Both the position numbers and the translations under genes were made by a program. 64,000 nt of DNA from Silene conica (taxonomy: Eukaryota > Streptophyta > Magnoliopsida > Caryophyllales > Caryophyllaceae), in the NCBI GenBank assembly GCA_029255685.2, contig CM055320.2:44737910-44801909 (forward strand), written 5' to 3'. The notes below the pieces were generated by a model. That model saw only the letters and a list, made by a program, of their open reading frames with translations. It had not been told where the DNA came from and made no database searches. Shown one piece after another: positions 11,070 through 20,493 of this stretch (positions within the stretch are counted from its first letter, which is position 1; each line of letters opens with the position of its first letter).

Positions 11070-12640
11070 CATGTTCCGGCTCTAAGCTATGGCTCGAAGC
11101 CATGCAGTCCGAAATAGATTCCATGCAAGAGAATTAAGTATGGGATTTGGTTGATTTGCCTGAAAAGGTAAAACCCCTACAGTGCAAATGGCTTTATAAG
11201 ATAAAGCGTGCACTAGATGGATAACCAGATGTTTATAAAGCACGATTGGTGGCAAAAGGTTTCTGTAACACCCCAAGAGTATGAGAGGAAAGTTGTCCCA
11301 CATCGGTAGAATGTGAGGCTTGCGATATGTTTATAATAGCTTCCACCCACCACTTAGTAACAAGGCCTTGTGCTTTTGGGCTTAAGTGAGGACAAATAAT
11401 GGGCCCAAAGGCTTACCTCCCATCTTATTGGGGGCGTGTTACGACCGTGGTGGGTCGGGTTGTTACAAAATGGTATCAGAGCGACCCTGCGACCGTGTGG
11501 TGAGCCTGTGGTCGGGAGTATCCAGGTCACACACCTAGCGGGGGTGGATTCTGGCCCTGGTTGTGGTCATGTTTGAGGCACAACGAGGACGTTGTGTTCT
11601 TTAAGTGGGGGAGTTTGTAACACCCCAAGAGTATGAGAGGAAAGTTGTCCCACATCGGAAGAATGTGAGGCTTGTGATATGTTTATAATAGCTTCCACCC
11701 ACCACTTAGTAACAAGGCCTTGTGCTTTTGGGCTTAAGTGAGGACAAATAATGGGCCCAAAGGCTTACCTCCCATCTTATTGGGGGTGTTACGACCGTGG
11801 TGGGTCGGGTTGTTACAGTTTCACTCAAGTACACGGGTTGCACTATGATGAGATATTTGCTCCAGTCGTAATGCTTAGATCTATTCGGATTATCTTAGCG
11901 ATAGCCGCATTTCATGATTATGAGATCTAGCAAATGGATATGAAAACCGCCTTCCTAAACGGGTTTTTGGAAGAAGAACTGTATATGATATAGCCTGAGG
12001 GTTTCATCGATCCTAAACATCCTAAGAAAGTGTGCAAGCTCAAGCGTTCCATCTATGGACTTAAGCAAGCATCACATAGTTGGAATCATCGTTTTGATGA
12101 CGTGATAAAACAGAACGGATTCATTCGAAGTGTCGAAGAATCGTGTCTGTATATCAAATCAAGTGGGAGTAAAATCGTATTCCTAGTATTGTATGTAGAT
12201 GATATACTACTAATTGGAAACGACATTCCCATGCTTTCGTCGGTTAAGACATGGTTAAAGAACCATTTTAAAATAAAAGATTTGGGTGAGGCACAGAGGA
12301 TTCTAGGCATCCGCATCTATAGAGATAGATCACAAAAGGATGTTAGCATAGAGTCAAGAAGATTATATAGATAAGATTCTTGATAGATTCAGTATGACAA
12401 ACTCCAAAAGAGGTTAGCTTCCTGTTGTTCATGGGGTGCATCTGAGTAAGAAACAATCACCTACAACACCGGAAGAAACTGAACGCATGAGTCGGATACC
12501 TTATGCTTCGACATTAGGGTCGATCATGTATCCCATGATGTGCACACGTCCTGACGTGGCATATGCATTGAGTATGGTCAGCCGTTACCAAAATAATCCA
12601 GGTGAAAGTCACTAGATAGCCGTCAAGAACATCCTTAAGT
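11070..12640 (+). pseudogene. Copia B reverse transcriptase domain, fossil, split by a TRIM
   Basis: Recognisable RT blocks include WLEAMQSEIDSM near 11090, the palm segment around FAPV near 11860, KLKRSIYGLKQASHSWNHRF (from about 12033) and the catalytic LYVDDILLIGN near 12200. Downstream are KDLGEAQRILGIRIYRD and the thumb/connection region with PYASTLGSIMYPMMCTRPDV. An intact TRIM (11264-11817) lies within the first half. Confidence 0.88.
11264..11817 (+). mobile_element. TRIM element, intact, 554 bp, nested in copia B
   Basis: Two LTRs of about 203 bp (11264-11467 and 11616-11817) begin TGTAACACCCCAAGAG and end GGGTTGTTACA. A primer site TGGTATCAGAGC (11471-11482) follows the left LTR after AAA. 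A purine tract AAGTGGGGGAG precedes the right LTR. The element is flanked by a perfect 5-bp target duplication GTTTC (11259-11263 and 11818-11822). The LTRs differ at two bases and one 2-bp indel. The LTR carries CCCACATCGG, common in plant TRIM LTRs. It has no coding capacity, as expected for a terminal-repeat retrotransposon in miniature, and was mobilised by other elements. Confidence 0.96.
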
Positions 12641-12649
12641 ACTTACGAA

Positions 12650-13180
12650 GGACTAAGGATTGGGCACTGGTATATGGTGGAGACATGGAGCTAAGTGCTA
12701 AGGGTTACACAGATGCTAGTTTACAAACCGATCGTGATGATTCAAAATCTCAGTCGGGTTTTGTCTTTACTCTTAATGGTGGAGCAGTCAGTTGGAAGAG
12801 TTCCAAACAGAGCGTTACAGCAGATTCTACAACAGAGTCTGAGTACTTGGCAGCTTCCGAAGCTGCAAAGGAAGCTATTTGGATGCGTTATTTCATACAA
12901 GGACTAAAAGTAGTACCTAGTGTGAAAGATCCAATCACCCTTTATTGTGATAACAGTGGTGCAATCTTCCAGGCTAATGAGCCTAAGTCTAGCAACAAAT
13001 CTAGACATGTACTCAGAAAAGCTCATCTGATAAGAGATTATATGGAGCAAAAGGAGATAGCATTGTGCAAGATTGGAACGGATAATAACATTGTTAATCC
13101 GCTGACTAAGGCACTACCGCATAATAAACATGAAGGGCACATCTCATCCATGGCGATAAAGCGTGTTCCAGAATTGTAAT
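12650..13180 (+). pseudogene. Copia B RNase H domain, fossil
   Basis: The copia RNase H signature is clear: GYTDASLQTDRDDSKSQSGF, then GGAVSWKSSKQSVTADSTTE, EYLAASEAAKEAIWMRYF, LYCDNSGAI, the basic region before LIRDYM, and NPLTKALPHNKHEGH. This is the C-terminal end of the polyprotein, which ends shortly before 13180. Confidence 0.92.
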
Positions 13181-13959
13181 AAACATTGTTTGATTAATGT
13201 TTGATCATTTCAAATTATTACTTAATAAAATCATTGAATTTCTTTATATTTTATTACATGTGGATTGTACAACAATTTTTGAACACCACACAGTGAACTG
13301 TTTTACTTTATATGCCTGTTTTTGTCCGTAAACACCAATATGAGCTGATAACTCAGGTTATTATTTTGTTAGTTGAAGGATGGAAGGTTCAATATTCCAT
13401 ACGTCAAGCATCTGACTGATCAATAACAAATATGGGTATATGATATCGCATAGGACATAGTGACCACAACATAGAGTCCTAAATGTTAAGATACATTAGG
13501 TGCCTGGTCGTGGATGGGACGTCAATCGTGATTCCTAAAGTCGGTTCTTTTGACCATTGTTTATTTCATGCGATATAGACAGTTTTTGGGTGGCTTTGGT
13601 TTCTGTCCTAGGTCGCACCGTAAAAGGAGACCAATCGGACTTTTACTGGGTTATTTCATGCTGTGCTTCCATCGGCAGGTCATAAGTCAAGGAAAATATC
13701 CAGCCTTTATCAGGTTTTATATATATATTTCTCAGGGGCACTCGAGGAGTAGTAACTTAAACGCATGGTCATGCTCGAACGAAGATGATTCGTATCAGTT
13801 ATGTTGCTCTCTAGTCGAGGAAACCACTCCTGATTTGATTACTTGGGAGATACGACCTTGTAAGGTAAGACTTTGCAATTTGTCTTCCATTGAGTGGGAG
13901 AATAATGCATGGATATGAGAATCGTAATCGCACACACACTTGTAGGACAAGTGGGAGAT
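13180..13959 (+). mobile_element. Copia B 3' internal non-coding region and purine tract
   Basis: About 780 bp lie between the polyprotein end and the LTR. The block CACTCGAGGAGTAGTAACTT near 13740 is shared with families A and C. A first purine tract GAGTGGGAGA lies near 13890 and the LTR-adjacent tract AAGTGGGAGATTG near 13949. A 122-codon open frame in this region has no protein family and overlaps the shared cis block, so I do not call it a gene. Confidence 0.82.
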
Positions 13960-14901
13960 TGTTGGAGTAAATGTCCTCCACAGTGTGTGATTATTTGAGT
14001 AAATCTTTTACAGGATCACACAGGGATACTTAGTATATTAATCAGTTGATTAACGTTTATCGGTATCGATTGGCTAACTAGAAGTTTGACGTTACTGTCA
14101 TATGATGGCGATAATCAGGTGATCCCTAAAGGTCACACCTATAGGATAGTACTGAGAAATATGACTATATATTGATATAATTACATAAATGCTAAACTTA
14201 GCTAAACGTAGTTAAGTAGATGATAAACATTTAATATGATTAAATAATAACTAGGAGAAATGAATTAAATGTTAATTCTAATAAATATATATAAAAGTTA
14301 TATTTATTAATTATATTTTAATATATGATAGAATAATATAATCGGGATTAATTAATTATAAGATAATTAATTAATATTCTCCGGGAATTAAATTTGTACA
14401 CCGAAAAGTATTAAAATATATATGATATTTTAAGGAAGTTCGGAATAAGGAAACTGACTCAAAATATTATATTATAATGAGGTTTCCTAATTGAAGTACA
14501 ATACCAACACAAACCAAAACCCTATATATAGAGGGTTTCGGCCGTGAGGTTGGATACACACGAAGAAAACGTTTTTCCTCTCTTATTCTCCTTGATTAGT
14601 TTATCATCTCAATCCCAAAATAAATCCTCTAAAATAATTAATAGTAATTTAGGAGGAGCTTTGAGAGAATCTTTCTCAGTCGTCTTGGGTGCAATCTAAG
14701 GAGAACTTCTAAGCCTTGAAGTTTGGGTTTATACTAGGTTGTTCTTAGGCCGATCTCATATAGGACCAAAGGTTATTTCTATGATCCTTGTCCTATTATT
14801 TCAGTTCTATTGTTTTAATATCAATTCGTTTTTGATATAATCCTTGGCAGTATTAATTAAGTTAATACTTTTATGAGTAATTTAAGAAATTATTTCCTAC
14901 A
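13960..14901 (+). repeat. Family B 3' LTR (942 bp)
   Basis: It begins TGTTGGAGTAAATGTCCTCC directly after the purine tract and ends TTATTTCCTACA. The conserved LTR block shared with A and C is at 14045-14147. A TATA box lies at 14523-14530, and an AATAAA is found about 100 bp downstream. The same LTR recurs at 35316-36257 and 56674-57615. Confidence 0.92.
14523..14530 (+). promoter_or_regulatory. TATA box of the family B LTR
   Basis: TATATATA is followed by GAGGGTTTCGG, inside CCCTATATATAGAGGG, about 560 bp into the LTR. This is a good plant core promoter match and marks the likely U3/R boundary 25-35 bp downstream. Confidence 0.7.
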
Positions 14902-15128
14902 TATAAACCATCTAAAACCAATGTAAGGACATTCATACATCTTATGTAATCATCATGCATGCATAAGATCTTATTAAGTTTTAAACCTAAACTTAAAGAA
15001 ACAAAACTCACATTAGATATGAGTATAAAATCTGGAATTAGATTTCCAAAATTTTAGGGGGTCTTTCTTTCTATTATTTCCTTTTCACATTTATTTTCTT
15101 CTATCTCATTACTTTTGATTGCTCATTT
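14902..15128. other. Residual flank of copia B, unassigned
   Basis: This stretch of about 227 bp lies between the B LTR end and the array junction. It has no frame and no LTR ends. In the last unit it runs straight into Athila-like sequence, so it may be part of the gypsy element into which B once inserted, but nothing in it is diagnostic. Confidence 0.5.
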
Positions 15129-16266
15129 TAAGAAAATTGTCGACCGAGAGTTCTAAGAGTATAACCGATTAAAGGGTTAATCCACCAAATTATACCGATA
15201 CGGGTTGAATCGGCTACACCGTGCCCGGATTAGTATGGGTTTGGGTCTCGGGATTGTTTACTTAATTGGGTAAGAGATCATTAAGTAAATATTTAACTAA
15301 ACTTGTTAAAGTTTCTAGTTTAAATTAAGAATTTTAAAATGATGTTGTTTTTCCTTTTATTATTATAGTTTAATTTTCCACAACATCAATGGCAACCAAC
15401 GCTCCACCTCTCACTAACGTATCATGGCTTCGATCATTTATGGATCGTTGCAAACTCGATAAGCATGGTTCAAACTTTAAGGATTGGGATGCGCAATTAC
15501 TTTTGGCCGCTCAAGGTGACAATAAGAGTCGTTACCTATCTGAAGCCGCTCCTCCCGCTCCAACCGCTCGTTCCGCGGTCGGAACTCGTGAGGCCTATGA
15601 AGCCTACATGAAAGAGTCCTCCGCTCTTAAAAATGTGCTCATCTTCTCCATGGAGCCGGATCTCCAAAGGAGTATGATAAAGTTGACCACATCGTATGAA
15701 ATATACACCAAGCTTGCGACCATGTTTTCGCAAACTCCAAGGGTGATTCAATATGAGGCGGCTTCCGCCTTCTTTGACATTACATTCAAGGAAGGGCAAA
15801 AGATAAGCCCTCATGTACTCAAACTCGTTGAGCTCGCGGAGACTCTAAAAGCTCAAAATGTTGATGTTCCCGACTCTCTAATTATTGACCGAGTTCTTCA
15901 CTCGCTCAATAAGGTTAAGGCGTATGCTCAATTCCGGGTGAATTTCAATATGCGAAACCAAGAGACCACGTTGGAAGAGTTGCATAAGATGCTCGTCCAA
16001 GCCGAAAGGGACATGGGACTTCATGAAAGTTCCACCAAGGATGTTTTGAACATCGAAAAGAAAGGGAAAACGAGCTTCAAAAGGAATGCCTCTAAAGGCA
16101 AGGGCAAGAAAACGTTCAAGCCCAAGGCGACCCAAAGAAAAGACCTTTTCGAAAGGCGCTTCCACCTCGTCTTCAAAAGAGCAAGACAAGTGCCATTATT
16201 GCACGAGGATCGGTCATTGGAAGAGAAATTGCCCCAAATACTTAAGTGATCTCAAAAATGGGAAGG
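15129..16266 (+). mobile_element. Family A leader/gag arm, plus orientation
   Basis: It carries the last 260 bp of the family A leader and most of gag. It is an inverted copy of 19616-20762 at high identity (four bases of shared ATTT precede 15129). It starts exactly at the array junction and ends at GGAAGGC (16267), where an inverted LTR scrap begins. No pol follows. Confidence 0.92.
15389..16266 (+). pseudogene. Family A gag, plus-strand partial copy (fossil)
   Basis: It starts MATNAPPLTNVS, like the minus-strand gag, and follows it through the UBN2-type core and basic region to the zinc-knuckle segment (CHYCTRIGHWKRNCPKY near 16190). It is broken near its end and runs into an LTR scrap. 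No pol domain lies downstream, so this copy is a rearrangement product rather than a separate gene. Confidence 0.9.
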
Positions 16267-16347
16267 CTTGTTCTTCCCCATGTACCCGGCCCCCTAAAAC
16301 CCTAAGCCACACTTGCATAAATATGTAAGTTAAGCATAATTCATTCT
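16267..16347 (+). repeat. 81-bp inverted LTR scrap at a rearrangement junction
   Basis: This matches the reverse complement of 2048-2128 in the LTR (TTCTTCCCCATGTACCCGGC). The flanking LTR sequence from 16348 onward lies in the opposite sense and matches 2143 onward. The scrap therefore joins the gag arm to the shortened LTR, with 1-2 bases of microhomology at each side. Confidence 0.88.
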
Positions 16348-17092
16348 TTTCTAAGTCATTTAGGGTGGCCATAGGTATTAGTTCCAAGGTCACCTTAATG
16401 ATTATGTTTTTGGTGTATTTAAGAGTATAATTAACTTAAATCAACCCTTAAAACACAACCACAAAACCGTTACATTCCACTTAAAATGGACCTCATTTCA
16501 CCATTTTATCAACTTCACAATTTTATGTTATGTGACATCCAATATGTCATAAAATAACAATTGTTTTAACTTAATCATATATATTTATCACATAAATATT
16601 ATTCATAAATTAATAAATCTCATTTATCAAGTTGACAAGTAATTCGAAATTACTAGATGTGAAATGGTCACTTATAACAATCGTCAATACGATTTACAAC
16701 CTTTGTATTAATTATAACCCAATTCATTCTAATTACGATATTATGAAATATCTTTTAATGTTTAACAATTGACACATTTCAATTTTAAACATAAATCTTA
16801 CATTAAGATCTAACCTCTAATTTCTCGATATACGAGTTTAAGGAATATGATCAAATCGTATCAATATACATTTGATCACTTTATCAATTAAGGGAATTGT
16901 CCTAAAGGTGTGACCTAAAGGGATCAACTGACCACCACCGTCATACGACAGTAATGTCAAACTCTAGCTAGCCAATCATTACCGATTAATGTTGGTCAGT
17001 TGACTAATATAAAATCGTATCATCCCTTGCGCATTCTCATTATGAGATTTAATTATGTGATCGCACTATTGTTGAGGACACATTTCCCAACA
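16348..17092 (-). repeat. Family A 3' LTR (shortened, 745 bp)
   Basis: On the minus strand it begins TGTTGGGAAATGTGTCC after AAGTGGGAGAT and matches 2143-2887 with about nine differences. The distal ~560 bp of the LTR are not present here; the sequence passes into the inverted scrap. Confidence 0.9.
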
Positions 17093-19557
17093 ATCTCCCA
17101 CTTGTCCTCGACAAGTGTGCGTCACCAATTCTCTTGTCCTATTACAATCTCCCACTCAATGCAAGGTGTCTCTCTAAGGTCGTACTTGCATTCAATCATA
17201 TCATGAGTGGTTTCCTCGATCTGGAGAATAACTGTTTGACCGGAATTATCTACCATAGATACCTTCCGAGCGTGGCCACGCATTTCCAGTTAACTTCTCC
17301 TCGAGTGGCCTTGAGATTTGAACAACCCTGACAAGGGGTGGACAATTTCTATCGCACTATTTCCTTTGACTAGTCACAGTCAGTCACAGCCTGAAGCAGT
17401 CCCATTTGACTCAAGTTACGAAAAGTTGTAGAGAACAGATCAAGGCTATGCCTAAACTGTACCATCTTGGGAGAGTAGTCTTTAGTCTAAGAATTGACTC
17501 ACAAGAATACTATAGCAGCTCTCGCCACGACCCGCCTATAAAATTTCCAGAACTCTATAAGCGGTCACATTGCCCGACAGAGTGTCTCTTATAGTCTGCC
17601 TATGTGATCGACTAGTCATCACATATGACTCTATGGCACTTGAACTTGCCATCAATCGCCTCACACTCTAGTCGCTTTGAGACGTCACCTCATGTAAGCG
17701 GCTAGGGGCTATACTAAGTCAATCCAGTTCACTTATGGGGTTCAATATTGTCTCTTACAACCCATTTGGATTCTGACAAAGTATCTTTTACTTTGATTTA
17801 ATCATAACTCAAATGATGTTGTCATGCAACAATAGTCAATACTACTACATTGCATTTGATGCACAATCATCTATTTGTATTAGTGTTTTGCGAATAACCT
17901 TTATTCATGATTGCAAAACTTACAAATTTTGGTCTCCTTGATTCTCATATTATCCCGCATAATATGATTCTATTTGAGTACATATCTAGAACTCTTTCTA
18001 GATTTTGAGTTTCCTTTCTGGAGGAAAGCTCCCACTGTTATCTTATAACTTTTGACGTATCGATATACTGGAGGGATTAAAAATCACTCTCTACAGTCAC
18101 TTATGTACTGAAAACTATATTGTAGTCTATTTATGATTTCATCATTCTTATAATTTTCACTCATCTTGGCTATTTGATAATGGTTTTATTCATCATTATG
18201 AACAACGTATCCAACCATCCTAATTTCTAATGGGCGACCTTTTATTATCCATATAATAAACCTTCCCTTTAAAGCTCCATCATCATATGATACAAATTAT
18301 TTTATTCATCTAAATTGAGTACCTCTTATTCTTTACTCTTAAATTATCACCCATTCTCTCAAAATGGTAAGTTTCAATTCTTTGATGAATATCGCTCCCA
18401 CTGAAAACAATATCCCTCTATTTCTTAAATGAACCTTTCATTTCTCGCATATTAAACTATTACTCGAATTATTATCACTATCACTATCCCTATAGTGATC
18501 TGTTTCCATTCAATCAATCATTACCCTCTTATCATGTCTTCGTTTCCTCGAGACGAAAATGACATGATAATTTCCTTATAACTACATTGAGAGAATTGAG
18601 ATGATTTCTTCTCTTTTATCTTATAAACTTAGAAAAATCATTTATTTAAGGAACCGGTCTTTCCTCCCATATAGATAGATGATTTCTCCTCTATTATCTT
18701 ATAATCTTTAAAAAATCAGTATCTCAAGGAGCCGTTATTCCTTCTGAATTCATACGGGGTTTCATGTCTCCTCTCTATGAAACAATGAACATAAAGAATA
18801 TTTCTTCGAGTGTCCTCCCGTAGTTTCTTCAGTGTCCTCTCGTAGTTTCTTCAAATAATTTAGGGCTCTTCTCAAGACTCCCATATAGGAATCTTCTCTA
18901 AGATCCTTTATTTTCATCATTGGTTTGCGAGCGAAATATTTTCTCCCACTCTATCCTTCTAACAATAACCTTTATTCGTATAAGGATAGCTATTTCGATT
19001 AACCAATGCATATGAATGTTTGAAGTTTTATAGGTGTGATGAATACATTCTTATTTTCACTTAAAATAAAAATCTTATAATGAACTAATATTGTTTCATT
19101 TTGATTGAAAGTATCTCATGGGGTGTAGTTCTCCGTTTTAATTAACACTTTGATTATATTATATTGATCGTATCAATGTTTATTTCGTGGAAAAATTCAT
19201 CATTATTCATGTTTTAACAAGGTATGCAATTTATTTCGAGAAATCAAGACCTTGATTAAGAACAAAAGTAGTAACTTGGGTTGAAAACCAAGTCACTAAT
19301 ATCCAAAATTACAACCATTGTTTTAGGATTTTAAACCTTGTCTTACAAGAAAGTAAATTGTTCCAAAATAAAATGCAAAATATGAAAGAAGGCGATATGA
19401 AAATTAGAGGCTAGCTCTTCAAGTCTTCGATCAATTTGGATGCTACCATAGCCATCCAAGTAAGGAACTTCAAGCTTCCTTCTCCTTGCCCTTATCATTA
19501 TTAGGCGGTGCCCCTTTAAAACAATTAAAAAGGGTAAATATCAACACACTTGTATCA
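17093..19557 (-). mobile_element. Family A 3' internal region, non-coding (2.46 kb)
   Basis: This region between gag and the 3' LTR holds no pol domain in any frame. The part near the LTR (17093-18178) matches 2888-3970. The rest (18179-18955) matches the reverse complement of 4515-5275. From 18956 to 19557 it is specific to this arm. Purine tracts GAGTGGGAGATTG and AAGTGGGAGATTG lie within 60 bp of the LTR on the minus strand. Confidence 0.85.
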
Positions 19558-20493
19558 TTATACATAAGTTGATAAATGACATGAATTTAAATGAGAATTA
19601 TTACCTACGGCGGTTGCCTTCCCATTTTTGAGATCACTTAAGTATTTGGGGCAATTACGCTTCCAATGACCGATCCTCGTGCAATAGTGGCACTTGTCTT
19701 GCTCATTTGAAGACGAGGTGGAAGCGCCTTTCGAGAAGGTCTTTTCTTTGGTCGCTTTGGGCTTGAACGTTTTCTTGTCCTTGCCTTTAGAGGCATTCCT
19801 TTTGAAGCTCGTTTTCCCTTTCTTTTCGATGTTCAAAACATCCTTGGTGGAACTTTCATGAAGTCCCATGTCCCTTTCGGCTTGGACGAGCATCTTATGC
19901 AACTCATCCAACGTGGTCTCTTGGTTTCGCATATTAAAATTCACCCGGAATTGAGCATACGCTTTAACCTTATTGAGCGAGTGAAGAACTCGGTCAATAA
20001 TAAGAGAGTCGGGAACATCAACATCTTGAGCTTTTAGAGTCTCCGCGAGCTCAACGAGTTTGAGCACATGAGGGCTTATCTTTTGCCCTTCCTTGAATGT
20101 AATGTCAAAGAAGGCGGAAGCCGCCTCATATTGAATCACCCTTGGAGTTGGCGAAAACATGGTCGCAAGCTTGGTGTATATTTCATACGATGTGGTCAAC
20201 TTAATCATACTCCTTTGGAGATCCGGCTCCATGGAGAAGATGAGCACATTTTTAAGAGCGGAGGACTCTTTCATGTAGGCTTCATAGGCCTCACGAGTTC
20301 CGACCGCGGAACGAGCGGTTGGAGCGGGAGGAGCGGCTTCGGATAGGTAACGACTCTTATCGTCTCCTTGAGCGGCCAAAAGTAATTGCGCATCCCAATC
20401 CTTAAAGTTTGAACCATGCTTATCGAGTTTGCAACGATCCATAAAGGATCGAATCAATGATACGTTAGTGAGAGGTGGAGCGTTGGTTGCCAT
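19558..20493 (-). CDS. gag: Family A gag protein (311 aa), frame looks whole
   Basis: This is the retrotransposon structural protein that would form virus-like particles and bind element RNA. It starts at MATNAPPLTNVS, the first ATG after a T-rich leader. Residues 15-45 carry RSFMDRCKLDKHGSNFKDWD, the usual opening of plant copia gag. Residues 70-210 hold the UBN2-type core (DRVLHSLNKVKAYAQFRVNF, LHKMLVQAERDMGL). Residues 220-260 are lysine-rich. A CX2CX4HX4C zinc knuckle covers residues 268-281 (CHYCTRIGHWKRNC). No pol follows. It is homologous to the B gag, so A probably depends on a B-like partner. The near-identical copy is at 40914-41849. Confidence 0.93.
   Translation of the reverse strand: MATNAPPLTNVSLIRSFMDRCKLDKHGSNFKDWDAQLLLAAQGDDKSRYLSEAAPPAPTARSAVGTREAYEAYMKESSALKNVLIFSMEPDLQRSMIKLTTSYEIYTKLATMFSPTPRVIQYEAASAFFDITFKEGQKISPHVLKLVELAETLKAQDVDVPDSLIIDRVLHSLNKVKAYAQFRVNFNMRNQETTLDELHKMLVQAERDMGLHESSTKDVLNIEKKGKTSFKRNASKGKDKKTFKPKATKEKTFSKGASTSSSNEQDKCHYCTRIGHWKRNCPKYLSDLKNGKATAVGNNSHLNSCHLSTYV

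Larger units (their letters stand above)
8785..14901 (+). mobile_element. Family B Ty1/copia element, broken, 5' end missing
   Basis: This is an autonomous-type copia element in the order gag, protease, integrase, reverse transcriptase, RNase H, as is standard for Ty1/copia. It is followed by a non-coding 3' region, a purine tract and one LTR (13960-14901). The 5' LTR, leader and start of gag are absent, and the gypsy-like remnant abuts gag at 8785. A 554-bp TRIM sits inside the reverse transcriptase region. The coding part is broken by roughly half a dozen or more interruptions. The RT and RNase H signatures resemble the Angela/Tork side of plant copia, but I cannot fix the lineage by eye. 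Confidence 0.93.
1..15128. repeat. Tandem array unit 1 (partial, right-hand 15.1 kb)
   Basis: Positions 1-15128 match 21345-36484 and 42701-57846 almost base for base in the same orientation. The offset to the next unit is 21344 bp before the TTA microsatellite and 21356 bp after it. Over the first ~1.56 kb I counted about 7 differences from the second unit. The left end of this unit lies outside the window, so the array is at least 2.7 units long. Confidence 0.97.

Noticed and set aside
11471-11482. TGGTATCAGAGC sites considered as tRNA gene fragments
   Set aside because: They are primer binding sites complementary to the tRNA-iMet end, placed directly after LTRs. No cloverleaf surrounds them.
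11264-11817. TRIM considered as a Cassandra element
   Set aside because: Cassandra LTRs carry a 5S rRNA-like promoter core, and nothing of that kind is seen in these LTRs.
13550-13918. 122-codon open frame downstream of copia B RNase H
   Set aside because: It overlaps the non-coding 3' region and the shared CACTCGAGGAG block. The composition is not protein-like and it has no homologue that I recognise; it is kept in all units only because they are recent duplicates.
15536-15814. Open frames antisense to gag (92 and 103 codons; also on the plus strand opposite 19558-20493)
   Set aside because: They are shadows of the real gag frame on the other strand.
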